64,000 nt of DNA from Drosophila pseudoobscura (Eukaryota; Arthropoda; Insecta; Diptera; Drosophilidae): contig NC_046679.1 of NCBI RefSeq assembly GCF_009870125.1, positions 11,222,001 to 11,286,000 of the forward strand, written 5' to 3'. The notes under the pieces are model-generated. The model was not told the origin of the DNA. It did no database searches and saw nothing but the letters and a program-made list of their open reading frames with translations. The first letter of the stretch is position 1; the number at the start of each line of letters is the position of its first letter. Positions 12,011 through 23,693 of the stretch are shown in pieces. The position numbers were made by a program, and so were the translations under genes.

Positions 12011-13460
12011 CGTTCCCCCTCGTTTTGTGGGGGCTTCGAAAAGCTTTTTTCGTTACAGGGTGCCCAAGGTTCAACGGCTTTGTTCGTAGGCCACAATTTG
12101 ATCAAAGGGATTTTTATAATTTTTTTATTTGGTACACACATATAAGTATGTATTGCCGCGTATTGACTATGGTTTGATCGATAGATAATCATTAAATACA
12201 GGTATTGGATAAATAATGGTTACATCTAATTTTTCAGTAACAATTATAGTACAAATTCACTGTCGAGAGAACTGCAACTGTGGGTGTTGGGTGCTGACCT
12301 AGGAGAGCTTTTATTTATATATCCACACCTCCAAAGGAAATCCTTGCAAGCTGCCGCTAGGTAAGTTTGGCCTCAAAAGCTTAAAAGCCTTGGCGGAGAG
12401 CTGAGCTTAAATAAGCTTTTAGATTTAAGCTCTTAGCTTTTGTCCCTCGCGTGCGTTCCATTACCGAGTTCTTAAAATCATCTTCTTTTTAATTTTCATT
12501 GGGTTTGTCTTTTCGAGTGACAGAAATTTGTTTGATCTCTGGATGTGTTTGCTGAAAGATAGTCTCGTGGTTCAATAATAAGGCGTGGATTAAGCGGTAC
12601 AAAGAAATAGGGTTATTTTATTGATCTTAAAAGGTACAGAGTTTAGTATATGCTCGGGTTCTCCTTCTGGCTCTTCCTTCGGGAGCGTCTTTTGGGGTGG
12701 CCGCACGTGACGGGTAGCTGTGGTTGTACCTTCAGAAAGATCGTGTGAATACTCCAATATTTGGTAACATTTTAAACGATCGAGTGACAAGCAAAGCGGA
12801 AATGCCTGAAAGAGCAGGCAGCACGACCAACGTAAACGATCACGTGAAGCGAAGACATCAGAATAATGGGACTGAAGACAAAAATTCTTTTCACCATTTT
12901 CCTACATGGGATGCTCTCAGCATGTCGCTATTGCTCCCAATTGGTATTCGCGGGAAGAGTCTTCGTAGTCGTCGGGCTATCCTGCGTCTCTATATATATC
13001 GATGGAGTTATGTTGTATCGTTAATATACCGTACCGAGTCGCACGCCATTGATATCCGATATTCAAGCTGTTATATAAATACACAAGAATTAAATGTACC
13101 CTTTTTCCTCCTTGATTATATTGTGATTAAGGCACCAGGAATGGACCACTTTTGGTTCTTTGAGTTCAGTTTTGTATTTGATTTTAGTTTATTTGAAACT
13201 AATTAAACGGTGTACATTACATTTAAATTGTGTTGCTTTGCACTTGTATCCTAAATATGCTCTCTTTGATGTAGAAATATAAAATCTATGTAGTATTTGC
13301 AAATCTATCAATCACATTCGACTAAAATCTAACATTATAAGCGACAGATAAAACAAAAATCAGTGAGCGACGCACATTACGATTAAAACAACAACAACTA
13401 CAGCTCGCTGATCATCCATTATAATAGGACACCGGCATTTGATGCCCGATGCGAATCGTT
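12011..13460 (-). mobile_element. Possible solo LTR or LTR fragment, plus the 3' UTR end of Hr96
   Basis: The Hr96 3' UTR probably ends near the minus-strand AATAAA at 13193-13188. Beyond it, about 13100 to 12570 looks like an LTR read on the minus strand. It has a TATATATAGAGACGC promoter-like motif near 13000, about 380 nt of sequence with a 66-codon open frame (12790-12590), and an AATAAA at 12622-12617. A second TATATAAATA motif lies near 12320. I could not define TG..CA ends, a target-site duplication or any gag/pol remnant. This part is a suggestion only. Confidence 0.3.
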
Positions 13461-16400
13461 TTAGTGATTTTTCAAATCAAATATTTCACGTAGCAAAGGT
13501 TCTACCTGGGATGGGTTAACATTTAAATAGACATTTATAATGAATTTGTTCAGACGCTCCACGTCTGAAATCTTTTGGATTAGCTTGATAAACGCATTTT
13601 TCGCCTCACAGCCAGAGTAAACACTCTCCAAATATCTTCGCAGAAGATAATAGTAGGAATTCTGCAAAAGTAATTCGACAATATTAATCACAATTCAGAT
13701 GTGTAAATCCCAAAAAGGACACACCTGTTCCAATCTTATCACGTCTTTGTGTATCACTCGGGATCGAGCTGAAGTGAAGAGAACGATGGCACACATTATC
13801 AAAATGATGTTCTCATCCATGCGCCATTTCTCGTCAAAGGTGGTGATGAATTTCTGATGCTCCTCGTAGATGTTTCCTTCGGCGAACTTGAGAAGGTCAG
13901 TTCGTATAGTGCCCATATTTTCTTTGGTGTGTGGCACCTGGAAAAAAGCAAATTATATTCGTAGTAAATCAAGTATTGCCTTCAAGTGTGTTATGTCTTA
14001 CTTTCCAGGAATCGCGATCGTCGTCGTAGATCATCACCGAACGCATTATCATCATTTCGGTACAGCCCCCTTTAAGAAGGGCCACCTGGTCCTCCTGGCA
14101 CATGTCACGGAATGCAGTTATCTTCTTGGCCATCTTGATTAGCCGCTTTATAGCCACGGCCGTCAGATTGATGAGTTGCAATAGCTTCGGATTATGGCGT
14201 GTGTCGTCAGGCTGGGGTTGAACAATAAAATATAACGCACAGGTGGCTCCATTATTATCGCACAAAACATTAGTGTTTGTCTATGAAAAGTGACTCAATC
14301 GAATAGTGCGGCAATGCTTATCACAGCGCCAAACACCTGCGTGCTCCACATTTCGTAGAAATGTATCGTATTCCCTAATTAACAATAATGAAATGTGCTA
14401 ATTGCGATGAAGCTCCAACGGTAAACAGTTGAATAAACGGCCGACCAATCGTCAGCTGGAGGCTCATGAGCGCCTGCTGCCGCTGTTGATAATGGGTGAT
14501 AATGCCATCGTTGGCGCTGCCCCAGGCTGATAAAACCACTGTCTGGGTGGGTCTTGCCTGACAGTCGTAGACTCCCAGAGTGAGAGAGAGAGACCTCACT
14601 TTTATGGCGAGATTATTCAAAGTTGTGTTTACATTTTGGAGGAGCGCTTTGCTGGGCACACAGAAACGGCTCGGAAGTGACATGTCAAAGCGATACGCAC
14701 TGACTCACGGGCCTGTGGGCTCCGCCAGGTGCTAAAATTATATCGGCTCCGGCACTGCACGATTAGATAAGCCGGGCACTGTTAAACGTTATAACTAAAG
14801 GAATGAAAGGGTGCTTGGTGGAGCAAATGACTGATGTGGTGGTGGTGGTGGTGCTGGTGCTGGTGGTCACCTTAATGCGATCGTCGCCCATCATTAGGAC
14901 ACTTAGATCCTCGTCCACCGGATCGTAGAGAGCTTCGCTGGCCAAGCGCAGTTCGCGCAGCTTCATTTGCTCGGCTTCGTTAAGTTCGCGGTCCATGTGC
15001 ATGGTCGAAGGAGCGCAAATTGGCTGTTGAGGCATATGCTGCTGCTGGTTGTTGTTTGTGTTGGCATTACAGCCATTGTAGGCGGATTGACCGCCCATGT
15101 AGGACATCTCCTCCTTTATCCGCGATGCTGCCTGAATGCTGTTGAAGGCCTGATACTCGATCCGAATGACCTCCGAGAGCACAGACTCGATCGAATTGAT
15201 GCTGAAATCACTGTCCAGACTTGGCTCGTCATTGTAATTGGTTTGCATGAAGGTTTTCAGGTCGAAGTCGGGGGAATTGGCTATGTAGGGCAGTGGATGG
15301 CTGCTCGATGTGCTGGGCTGCTCATCTCCCATTTGGTTGGGACATGGCGAATGGTACTGCAAGTCGACGGCCACGTCGTGGGGCGAGCTGGTGCTTGTGT
15401 TGATTGGCGAAGGGCTCCCGCTCTCTAGCATAGACTGTATAACCGTATCCACTCGCTCATTTTCTGGCTTGGCGTTCCGTTCCGGCTCTTGTCCGCCGCC
15501 GCTAGCCTTGTCCAGCAATGGCTTGCGGTCTGTCGGTTGGGTTGAGTTCGTGCCGCCACTTAAGATGCGATTGACGATTCGGAGAGCCTCTGCTGGGGTG
15601 TTCATAAACTTATTCATGATGTCGATGGCATCCTCCGGTGAATGCATCAGGTTCTGCATGAACTCCACCACATCTGCCGGCGAGTCAACAATCTTGGAGA
15701 TAATCTCGACCCCGTCCGTTGGGGAGCTCATGAACTTTGTGAATACTGTCAAAGCGTTGAACGGCGAGTTCATAAATTTACTTATGATCTTGAGGGCATC
15801 GCCTGAAAACATATGCGACTGGGATTAGCGAATGAACGATATGTGTATGTCAAGGCAACCACCAACCTGGATAGTCAATCAAATGGGATACCAGTCTGAG
15901 GGCATCATTTTGTGAGCCAATGACCTTCTCCATTACCGAGATGGCCTCCTTTTGGGTGCGCATCAATCTATTAATGGCTTGGGATGCTCGATCCGGGTCG
16001 GAGACAATCTGATCGACGATTTTATCGGCCGTCATCAGGAGCGGATTTATTTCGCTCGGCGATCGAGCGTGTGCAGATGAGCTTGCTGGTCCAGCCACGC
16101 AGCCATTAGCGCCGCTTTCCACCGATCCGCAGCTCTGCGAGTCCTGTGATCCGGAGTACAACTCCAGATTGCTGCTGCTGTCAGCTTGAGCCTTGCTATC
16201 GTCGGGATCATCGGCATTCTCCATCATGCGGCGTTTGGCGCGATTGTTCTCTATTTTACGGCGCTTGATCAGCTTGTCCTCCTCGGACATGATGTTCTCG
16301 CTCTTCATGCCAATGTCTAGGCATTTTTTCAGGCGGCACTTTTGGCAGAAACGCCTCGTTACCACTGTGATGTCACAATTCTGGTTAAACGGACAGGTAA

Positions 16401-16521
16401 ACTGTTTCTTGGCCAGGGCGTTCCGGCGAAAGAACGCCTTACAGCTCTCGCAAGTTACGGCGTTGAAATTGTAGCCAAGGGCCTTGTCGCCGCAGACGGC
16501 ACAGTTTTTTGGCGGTGACAT
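13461..16521 (-). CDS. Hr96: Nuclear hormone receptor Hr96 (NR1J)
   Basis: Five coding exons (16521-15867, 15802-14871, 14211-14002, 13937-13725, 13661-13461) give 736 residues, close to the D. melanogaster protein. All junctions are GT..AG and keep the frame. Residues 6-75 form the two-zinc-finger DNA-binding domain, starting CAVCGDKALGYNF, with the diagnostic P-box ESCKA. The hinge holds a run of repeats of about 13 residues built on FMNSPxDALxII (about 180-310), then Ser/Pro- and Gln-rich sequence. The ligand-binding domain is about 530-736 and ends LREIFDLKNH, with AF-2 near the end. Family knowledge: this receptor controls xenobiotic response and triacylglycerol and cholesterol homeostasis, and acts in the nucleus. 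Intron 2 starts with the weak donor GTGACC, and reading into it gives 36 extra codons and a stop. It shares a short bidirectional promoter with EMC6. Confidence 0.97.
14212..14870 (-). other. Hr96 intron 2 (659 nt) with an in-frame extension
   Basis: The donor is GTGACC directly after the codon for Lys of GDDRIK; the acceptor is CCCCAG at 14217-14212. The exon 2 frame stays open for 36 codons into the intron, through a Thr/Ser-rich CCA repeat, and stops at 14763. Retention or early polyadenylation would give a receptor with a DNA-binding domain but no ligand-binding domain. Confidence 0.6.
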
Positions 16522-16974
16522 GTCACAGCTTTCAATTAGAATTCTGATTGATTTTTTAATTGCTTCAGTTTTGTTGTGGCCTGGAGCTAGTGGTTGGTAC
16601 GGGGCTCCCTCAGTAAAAAAAAAACCTTGGCCAGCACTTGAAATTCGTCAACAGCTACAACTGACGCTGCTTGTCAACATATTATGATCTACATTAAATT
16701 TATTGATTGCACATAATGGCCCTATAGCACGCAGAAATCACTAGTCTTCGTTATCACCACCACATAATTTTAATGAATTAATGTCCGTCCAAGATCCAAT
16801 CCAATAACAACAAGCCAGCCACGCCGACACGTGAATGGCTGAAAAGCGCAACTGTGAGCAACGCCACGACACTTTGAGTAGGAATATCGATATTATACCA
16901 TCCCTAAACTGAACATTCGATGGTTTTGCAGCTGACTATTTTTTCTGAAAATAATACGAATTTAAAGAATTAAA
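16522..16974. promoter_or_regulatory. Bidirectional Hr96/EMC6 promoter with a DRE
   Basis: The 453 bases between the divergent start codons of Hr96 and EMC6 must hold both core promoters. A perfect DREF response element, TATCGATA, lies at 16885-16892 within ATATCGATAT, 83 bases upstream of the EMC6 ATG. DRE motifs mark broadly expressed fly promoters, which fits EMC6. I see no clear TATA box for either gene. Confidence 0.6.
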
Positions 16975-17391
16975 ATGAATCGAGTAAAGACTGCACAGTC
17001 CAAAACCGGCGAAATCATTGCCTACAGCGAAGGAGCGATTCGCAACAACATATCGGCAGTGGAGTACTGCCGTACTTCGATGGCCGCTATTTCGGGCTGT
17101 GCTGCTGGTAATTGACACTAATTTTTAATTGATCAGCAAATGTGGAAGACAAGACCATTCATGAATGAATTCTCATTTGTAGGAATCTTGGGCTTGAGTG
17201 GCACACTGGGATTCCTCTTCTACTTCCTGTCGGTGTTTGTCCTGTGGCTGATGGTGCTGCTGAAGTCGGGCACACAGTGGCGAAAGTACTTCATTAGCCG
17301 CAGCAACCTGCTGACCAACCAATTCATGGGCGGCCTTTGCACCTATGTGCTCTTCTGGACATTCTTGTATGGCATGGTTCATGTGTATTAA
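16975..17391 (+). CDS. EMC6: ER membrane protein complex subunit 6
   Basis: Two exons, 16975-17107 and 17183-17391, join in phase 1 to give 113 residues, the normal length for this family. The intron is 75 nt with GTAATT..TTGTAG. The N-terminus [20 protein letters not shown] is cytosolic. Hydrophobic segments follow at about 40-65 and 95-113, and the protein ends YGMVHVY. Family knowledge: EMC6 is a core membrane subunit of the EMC, which inserts tail-anchored and polytopic proteins into the ER membrane. It is head-to-head with Hr96 and tail-to-tail with beta4GalT7, the stop codons being 89 bases apart. AATAAA near 17420 is the likely polyadenylation signal, so the 3' UTR runs toward the beta4GalT7 end. 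Confidence 0.95.
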
Positions 17392-17479
17392 ATTAGCGCA
17401 TTTACAAACATATAGAAAAATAAACATAAGATTTGACTAGGCAATACAGAAAATAATAGTGTATAGTGCTAGTACGATT

Positions 17480-18570
17480 CTAGGTTTGTACAACCGATGC
17501 GGCCGCTGCCGTCCCCGAGCAGTCGCACCATGGAGTTTTATTTACATCACATTCAAGCATAATGTTCAACACGGTTATGTCGATCCCTTCGATTGTCAGT
17601 CCCTGCACCTTGAGTATTTTGTACTTGACGTTGTCGAGACCCGTTTTGTGGTCCCGCTTGCGGGTCATCTCCTTTTGATTGAAGCACTTTTGAGTGTCCC
17701 GCTTCCGGTGGTGGCGATTGTGAATATGGCTGTAGAGACAAACAAGTTTAGTGACATTGAAGATGGATTAACCTGGGTGTTTCTGCCTACCCAAATGTGT
17801 CGTTGATGCCAGTCTTTATGTTTTGTGGCCGCGTGACCTGCAGTCCCGCATCTCGGATGCGTACGAAGAATTCATCGTCCTCCAGACCCCAGCCCCAATA
17901 TTGATTCGACATTCCGTTCATTTTTTGAAAGTGCTCACGCCGCACCAGCAAAATACCACCAACAAAGTTATCATAGTGATATTTCGGATGCAGCTTTGGC
18001 CCGGCAATGTGCAGGGGTCCCATGTTGCTGGGGTATTCGTAGAGAAGATCGTCGTTGCGGGGCAATAGGTCGACGTCGTGCATGGCAATATAGTCGTAGA
18101 CCTCGTGGCAAAACTGGAATCCCACGTTGATGAGGGAAGCACGATTAAAGCGGAACCTGTCCACTTGATTTAGTAGGAATATATGATGGGCAACACCTTG
18201 CCGCCGAAGGAAATCGGTGATATGTGGCACAAACTGCAGCAGCTCCTCAAATCGGTCGCGGAAGGGCACCAACACTGCCATCTTGTGTGCCGCCGTGCTG
18301 TGAACATGGTCCTGTTCCTTGGGTGCGGGTGTCACAGACGCTGATTTCTTCTGCACTGGTCCACTTCCAACAAGTTTCGCCAATGGATTTGACAGGGGGC
18401 ATATGCAGTCTAAAAAAAGGAGCGACACCGGTCATTATTTTTAGAATCTATCCATGTCAACCGACCCACTCACCTGAGCCCAGCGGCATGAAACTTAGAA
18501 CCGCAATGCCGCCCATGCAGAAGGACAGGCCGCAAACAAAAACCCAATTTATGGTGGATATATTAACCAT
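17480..18570 (-). CDS. beta4GalT7: Xylosylprotein beta-1,4-galactosyltransferase 7
   Basis: Three exons (18570-18474, 18409-17791, 17729-17480) give 321 residues. The start at 18570 gives a short cytosolic N-terminus and one membrane anchor at about 8-30, the type II Golgi arrangement. The catalytic region begins MAVLVPFRDRFEE. It has the metal-binding DVDLLPRND (DVD at 144-146) and the acceptor/catalytic WGWGLEDDEFF (about 204-214), followed by GHIHNRHHRKRD. Family knowledge: it adds the first galactose to xylose in the glycosaminoglycan linker tetrasaccharide, so heparan and chondroitin sulfate chains depend on it. The protein ends in a low-complexity Ala/Val tail. A MITE-like insertion lies 106 bases upstream of the start codon. 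Confidence 0.96.
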
Positions 18571-18667
18571 TTGAAATAGCTGATTAACTAGTTGTCCGTC
18601 AGGCTAAAAACGGTGTCAAATCCATAGGAAAAGCAACAATTATTATTAAGACAATTTCAATGCAGTG

Positions 18668-18969
18668 TTTGCAAGCAGTGCTGCCAGCTTAGCATATTTC
18701 TGGCTAGATCTGGCATATTTAAAAGTGGAATAGCTCATACAATTTTTAATTAGCTTATGTAGGCTGTTTAGCTTTAGGAAAATTTTAATGACTAGCACTC
18801 TCGTATCTTATTTTAACAGTTTTCAGTTTATTTTTTGGCAAATATTGTCACTAAAGACTTAATTAAAGTCTATTAACAAGATCATGACTAAAATTTGTAG
18901 CATATTTATTTTCGATGTTAGCCATTTTTTGCAGATCTAGCTTCTTCTTCTGGCAGCACTGTTTGCAAA
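18668..18969. mobile_element. hAT-like MITE, 286 bp, with 8-bp target-site duplication
   Basis: Perfect 12-bp terminal inverted repeats, CAGTGCTGCCAG at 18676-18687 and CTGGCAGCACTG at 18950-18961, bound a 286-bp AT-rich segment. They are flanked by TTTGCAAG (18668-18675) and TTTGCAAA (18962-18969), an 8-bp direct duplication with one mismatch. Eight-bp duplications and termini starting CAGNG are hallmarks of the hAT superfamily. There is no transposase, so it is nonautonomous. GCTAGATCTG occurs near both ends in inverted arrangement, extending the symmetry. It lies directly upstream of beta4GalT7. Confidence 0.75.
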
Positions 18970-19221
18970 ACGACGGTTGAGAGCTTTCCCGAACAAATGA
19001 ACGAACCTAACCCACTTAACCCCCCTATACTTCTTCTTTACTTTAAAACAAATAGCCACAATATCATTCACTTGTACTGGACTAAAATTCTTAAAGATTC
19101 ATTATTTTCGTGGAGTTAATATTCACTGGTCTGCAATAGGTTAATTGTTCTCTGGCCATGATTGGAGATCATATTCTTCAATTTTTATATTCGGTTAACT
19201 ATTAAAAAAAAGCAGTTTGGG

Positions 19222-19229
19222 TATCGATA
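19222..19229. promoter_or_regulatory. DRE (TATCGATA)
   Basis: A perfect DREF-binding palindrome lies 78 bases upstream of the ATG of the small plus-strand frame at 19307. Confidence 0.5.
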
Positions 19230-19306
19230 CTATCGACGATTAATCGCTAAGGCTGCGCGCGAAAGTTGAATTGTTTGAAAGTGAAAAAGTGACAAGGATA
19301 CGACGC

Positions 19307-19489
19307 ATGGAATATGCGTACGACATGCAAATGGAACCTTTTCAAATTACGTTGTCCCAACGCTGTTCCACGGGCCCCGAACAGCAGGCTGGATCCACAA
19401 AAGAAAACGGAAACCAAACCAAACATACAATTAAGTCACTTATCCCCAAGAATACATACTTGCTCTGGTTGATCCTCCTATCGCCATAA
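19307..19489 (+). CDS. Candidate small protein or relic first exon (60 codons)
   Basis: An ATG at 19307 (MEYAYDMQMEPFQITLSQRC) opens 60 codons that stop at TAA just before a consensus donor, AAG|GTAAGC, at 19490. A perfect DRE lies 78 bases upstream, so this may be the first exon of a real transcript. I recognise no family. No downstream plus-strand exon is evident, because the Rpt6-like gene follows on the other strand. It may be a lineage-specific small protein, a broken first exon left by rearrangement, or chance. Confidence 0.3.
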   Translation: MEYAYDMQMEPFQITLSQRCSTGPEQQAGSTKENGNQTKHTIKSLIPKNTYLLWLILLSP

Positions 19490-19612
19490 GGTAAGCTACT
19501 TCTAAAAAAAATATGGTATTCACAAAGGCATAAATTATTCTCTTCCAAAGAATATATTATGGATTAATCTTATGGTATCAACTCTAGTATAATACTTGAA
19601 ATACAAGCTGAA

Positions 19613-20909
<1,297 letters not shown>

Positions 20910-21100
20910 CACTGCAAAAAATCGAATTTTTCAACTTGGCACCAAAATTTGCAAAAAAGGGCTTTCTGGCTTTTTTTTCGGATGAGACGACAGTTATTGC
21001 CAGTGTGACCGCAAATTTATCGTGAATAAATATACCGTCCGACTCTTAGAAATATACCAAAGTATACCGTCTCATTTTAAAAATATACCGTACATATACT
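20910..21100 (-). promoter_or_regulatory. Rpt6R promoter: Ohler motif 1 and motif 6 cluster
   Basis: On the minus strand, 92-101 bases upstream of the start codon, lies GGTCACACTG (21010-21001), a perfect motif 1, the M1BP site. Upstream are three copies of GGTATATTT (21036-21028, 21057-21049, 21089-21081) and a related GTATAC, matching motif 6. Motif 1 with motif 6 defines a class of TATA-less fly promoters of widely expressed genes. Confidence 0.65.
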
Positions 21101-21555
21101 GACGAATTCAAGATCTATTTTACATATTCCTCGTTTTTGATCTTCCGTTTTTGATAGAACATATAGCCATGCTCACATAATTTTATCCGATTAGTGATAC
21201 TATTATCTAATTGACATTAATTAACACTTGCCCTTATTGCATTTTGCGTAAAAAGAGGTTTCGGCAAAGAAGGTAAAAAAAGGTTTTATCAAAATGGGGA
21301 AACAAAAAAGCCGAAAGAGATAGTCGTTCATATTGCTAAATTTAGAGATTCCGTTGAATAATTCTGGCTAACTAAAACCCTTAGTTTTGCCCACATCATT
21401 TTAGGCCATTGATGAATAAATTTTCTATAAGATTGGGTAGTTTTTAGTCCTTGCTTTTAGTGTATTTTGTCTTAAACATAGTTAATGGCAAATAATAATT
21501 ATAATAATAATTATTCAATAAAAATCAAGAACAACAATTATAATAATAATTATTC
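21101..21555. other. AT-rich intergenic sequence with a short duplication
   Basis: No coding sequence is seen. A 22-bp AT-rich unit (AATTATAATAATAATTATTC and two more bases) occurs at about 21494 and again at about 21536, immediately before the dispersed repeat at 21556. Confidence 0.4.
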
Positions 21556-22015
21556 AACCCGACCCCATAAAGTATATATATTCTTGATCAGAATAAATAG
21601 CCGGGTCGATTGAGCCCTGTCTGTCCGTCCGTGAGTCCATCCCTATGATCACCTAGTGCTCAACGACAATTGTATCCAAACTTGTGTAATATGTCACTAT
21701 TGCACGTATATTTTAAAAATTTCGCCCCGCTCTCTTCCGCCTCCGAGAAGATACGAGAAAATAAAAAACCCACAATCATAGAAAATTACCATATCTATCA
21801 GATTGCCAAATCTGGATCGGATCGCATTATTATTATAGACAAAAGTAAGAAATCAGTCGCTACGCAGCGCCCGGCGACACGCTCAGACTGATTTACAGTC
21901 TTGCATGCACTCTTTGTCGTGTCGTGCAATGTTAGCGCCATGTGGTGGAGGAGAGCCATACTGACCAAGTATCGGGTATAAATGTAGAGTTGCGGTCGCC
22001 TCAGCACTGATGGAC
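21556..22015. mobile_element. Dispersed DINE-1/ISY-like repeat, copy 2
   Basis: CGACCCCATAAAGTATATAT at 21560 and the GTATCGGGTATAA end at 21969 match the copy at 11205-12010, in the same orientation, including the following GAGTTGCGGT. This copy is shorter and lacks the internal duplication seen in copy 1. It ends close to the predicted Tnc polyadenylation signals. Confidence 0.65.
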
Positions 22016-22077
22016 TGTCTTCCATTTAATTACGTAGTTTTAACTCTTTGTTGTACATTTCAATAAAAAGCGTTGTA

Positions 22078-23693
22078 TTTATTTATTAGATTACAAAGAA
22101 AAGCTTGCATATAAATTATGATAAGGTATGGAAACACAAGAGCTGTTCTTAAAAGACATATCAAATAAATAAGATCTAAATTAAAATTTATTTATTTATT
22201 TTTAAAATTAAATACTTAGGGCTACAACTATATTTAGAGATTATATAAATCTAATTGATGTTCGTGATTATTCAGCGTTATTGGGAACGCTATTGGTTGA
22301 CAGCGTATTTCTAGAGCTCAAGTGACTGAAAGTTCAAATGTGTTGTTACTATTCTACGACCAATGTGTAAATATCAGCGCGGCATGCTGATAGTTTAAAA
22401 AAATAGTTTACAAAGTTAACTGCTACGTCAATGTCCTCTACTATGTTTGTTATTTTCAGTCAGTCGAGCAATAGCGATAGCCGACAGTTTGTTCGTTTGT
22501 TTCCATATTTTAGTTTCCGTCTTCAGTTGATCTAAAAAATTCTATGTAGACTACCATTGTTACTGCCACAGATGCATTTGCATGTGCAGTGTTCAGTGCG
22601 GAGTGCAAATGCATTGAGGCGAAGTACAAATTCATTTCAATCCGTTAAAACTATGCAATTCGTGGTTCGTTTGTAAAATTGCTATAAAAACTAGTTCGTT
22701 CGTTTCTCCATTTTACACGTATTGTATATAAAAGTATAAAAGCTTGGAATAGTTTATAGAAGATACAATTTCTCAACTCAACTCAACTCAATTCAACTGA
22801 TCTGATCTGATTTGATCTCATTGTGCGCGTGTTACAGGCGGATTTCGTTGTTCTTGCAACAAAAGAAGACTAGAAGCAACAATTATACACAAAAAATAAT
22901 AATGTTTAAAATAAAGTGACTAAAATACTATAAAAGCGCATTGAAAAGAAGTACAATATTGCTATTAAAAAACAAACAAAAAGAAACGGTTGTTCAGTAG
23001 CCAAATGCCGTGGCTCTTCGTAACGCCATTGATTGTGTGGGAGCGCCAGAAGTACAATATCTCTGGGGTGTTATCTGATGGATGGATGTTGGGGGCTTTG
23101 CTTTAGCTTTTGCATTGTGTTGAGAGTCTCCTGAAAGCGATTTGTATATGGCGGCGGGCACAATGAACGACTTTACAAGGCACGCGCGACGTTGGTTGCT
23201 ATGGGCTGTCACTAGGGGGTTACAAATACAAGTACAAATACATAAGTAATTCATTTTAAGTGAGCGCGTTCTAAATTAATTGCACCTATACTATGTATAC
23301 AGTACAATATCACTGTTTGCTTCGTCACCATAACCTAATCCGAAACAAATTGGCGTAATTCAATTGAAAGAGTGCGAATATCGGCGAACCAAAATTATTC
23401 CTATTGCATACGATCCGATCTGATATTGATCTGATCACCCGGTCCAGTGTCCTCCATTAGTTTTGGCACCTACTAGGTATACATACATACGATAAGGTTC
23501 TGATTCTGATTCTTGTTCTGGTTCTGGTTCTGTTCCTAGTCTTGTTGATCTATTCGAATTGTGTTCTATTGCTTTTGATCGATCCGTGGGTGCAATCTGG
23601 GTCGGTTGGTTTGTCTGTTTGCGATGTGATTGTTTGTCTGCAGTGCTTAAACATTAGTTAAAATTATATTTAGTGAGCATGGCTGTTGGTGGT
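22078..23693 (-). other. Probable 3' UTR of Tnc
   Basis: Below the Tnc stop codon (23694) I find no clear minus-strand AATAAA until 22087-22078 (two overlapping copies), implying a 3' UTR of about 1.6 kb. It holds GTTCTG hexamer runs (23505-23535), CTCAA repeats (22770-22800) and an 11-bp perfect dyad at 22572-22614. I see no coding sequence. Confidence 0.45.
22572..22614. repeat. 11-bp perfect inverted repeat with 21-nt spacer
   Basis: ATGCATTTGCA (22572-22582) and TGCAAATGCAT (22604-22614) can pair as an 11-bp stem with a 21-nt loop. Each arm contains an octamer-like POU site (ATTTGCAT or TGCAAAT). Confidence 0.7.

Larger units (their letters stand above)
18571..19300. other. Intergenic promoter region of beta4GalT7 and a possible plus-strand unit
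   Basis: The region contains the hAT-like element at 18676-18961 and a perfect DRE, TATCGATA, at 19222-19229 followed by a partial copy TATCGACGAT. The DRE could serve the small plus-strand frame starting at 19307 or beta4GalT7. No other coding sequence was seen. Confidence 0.5.
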
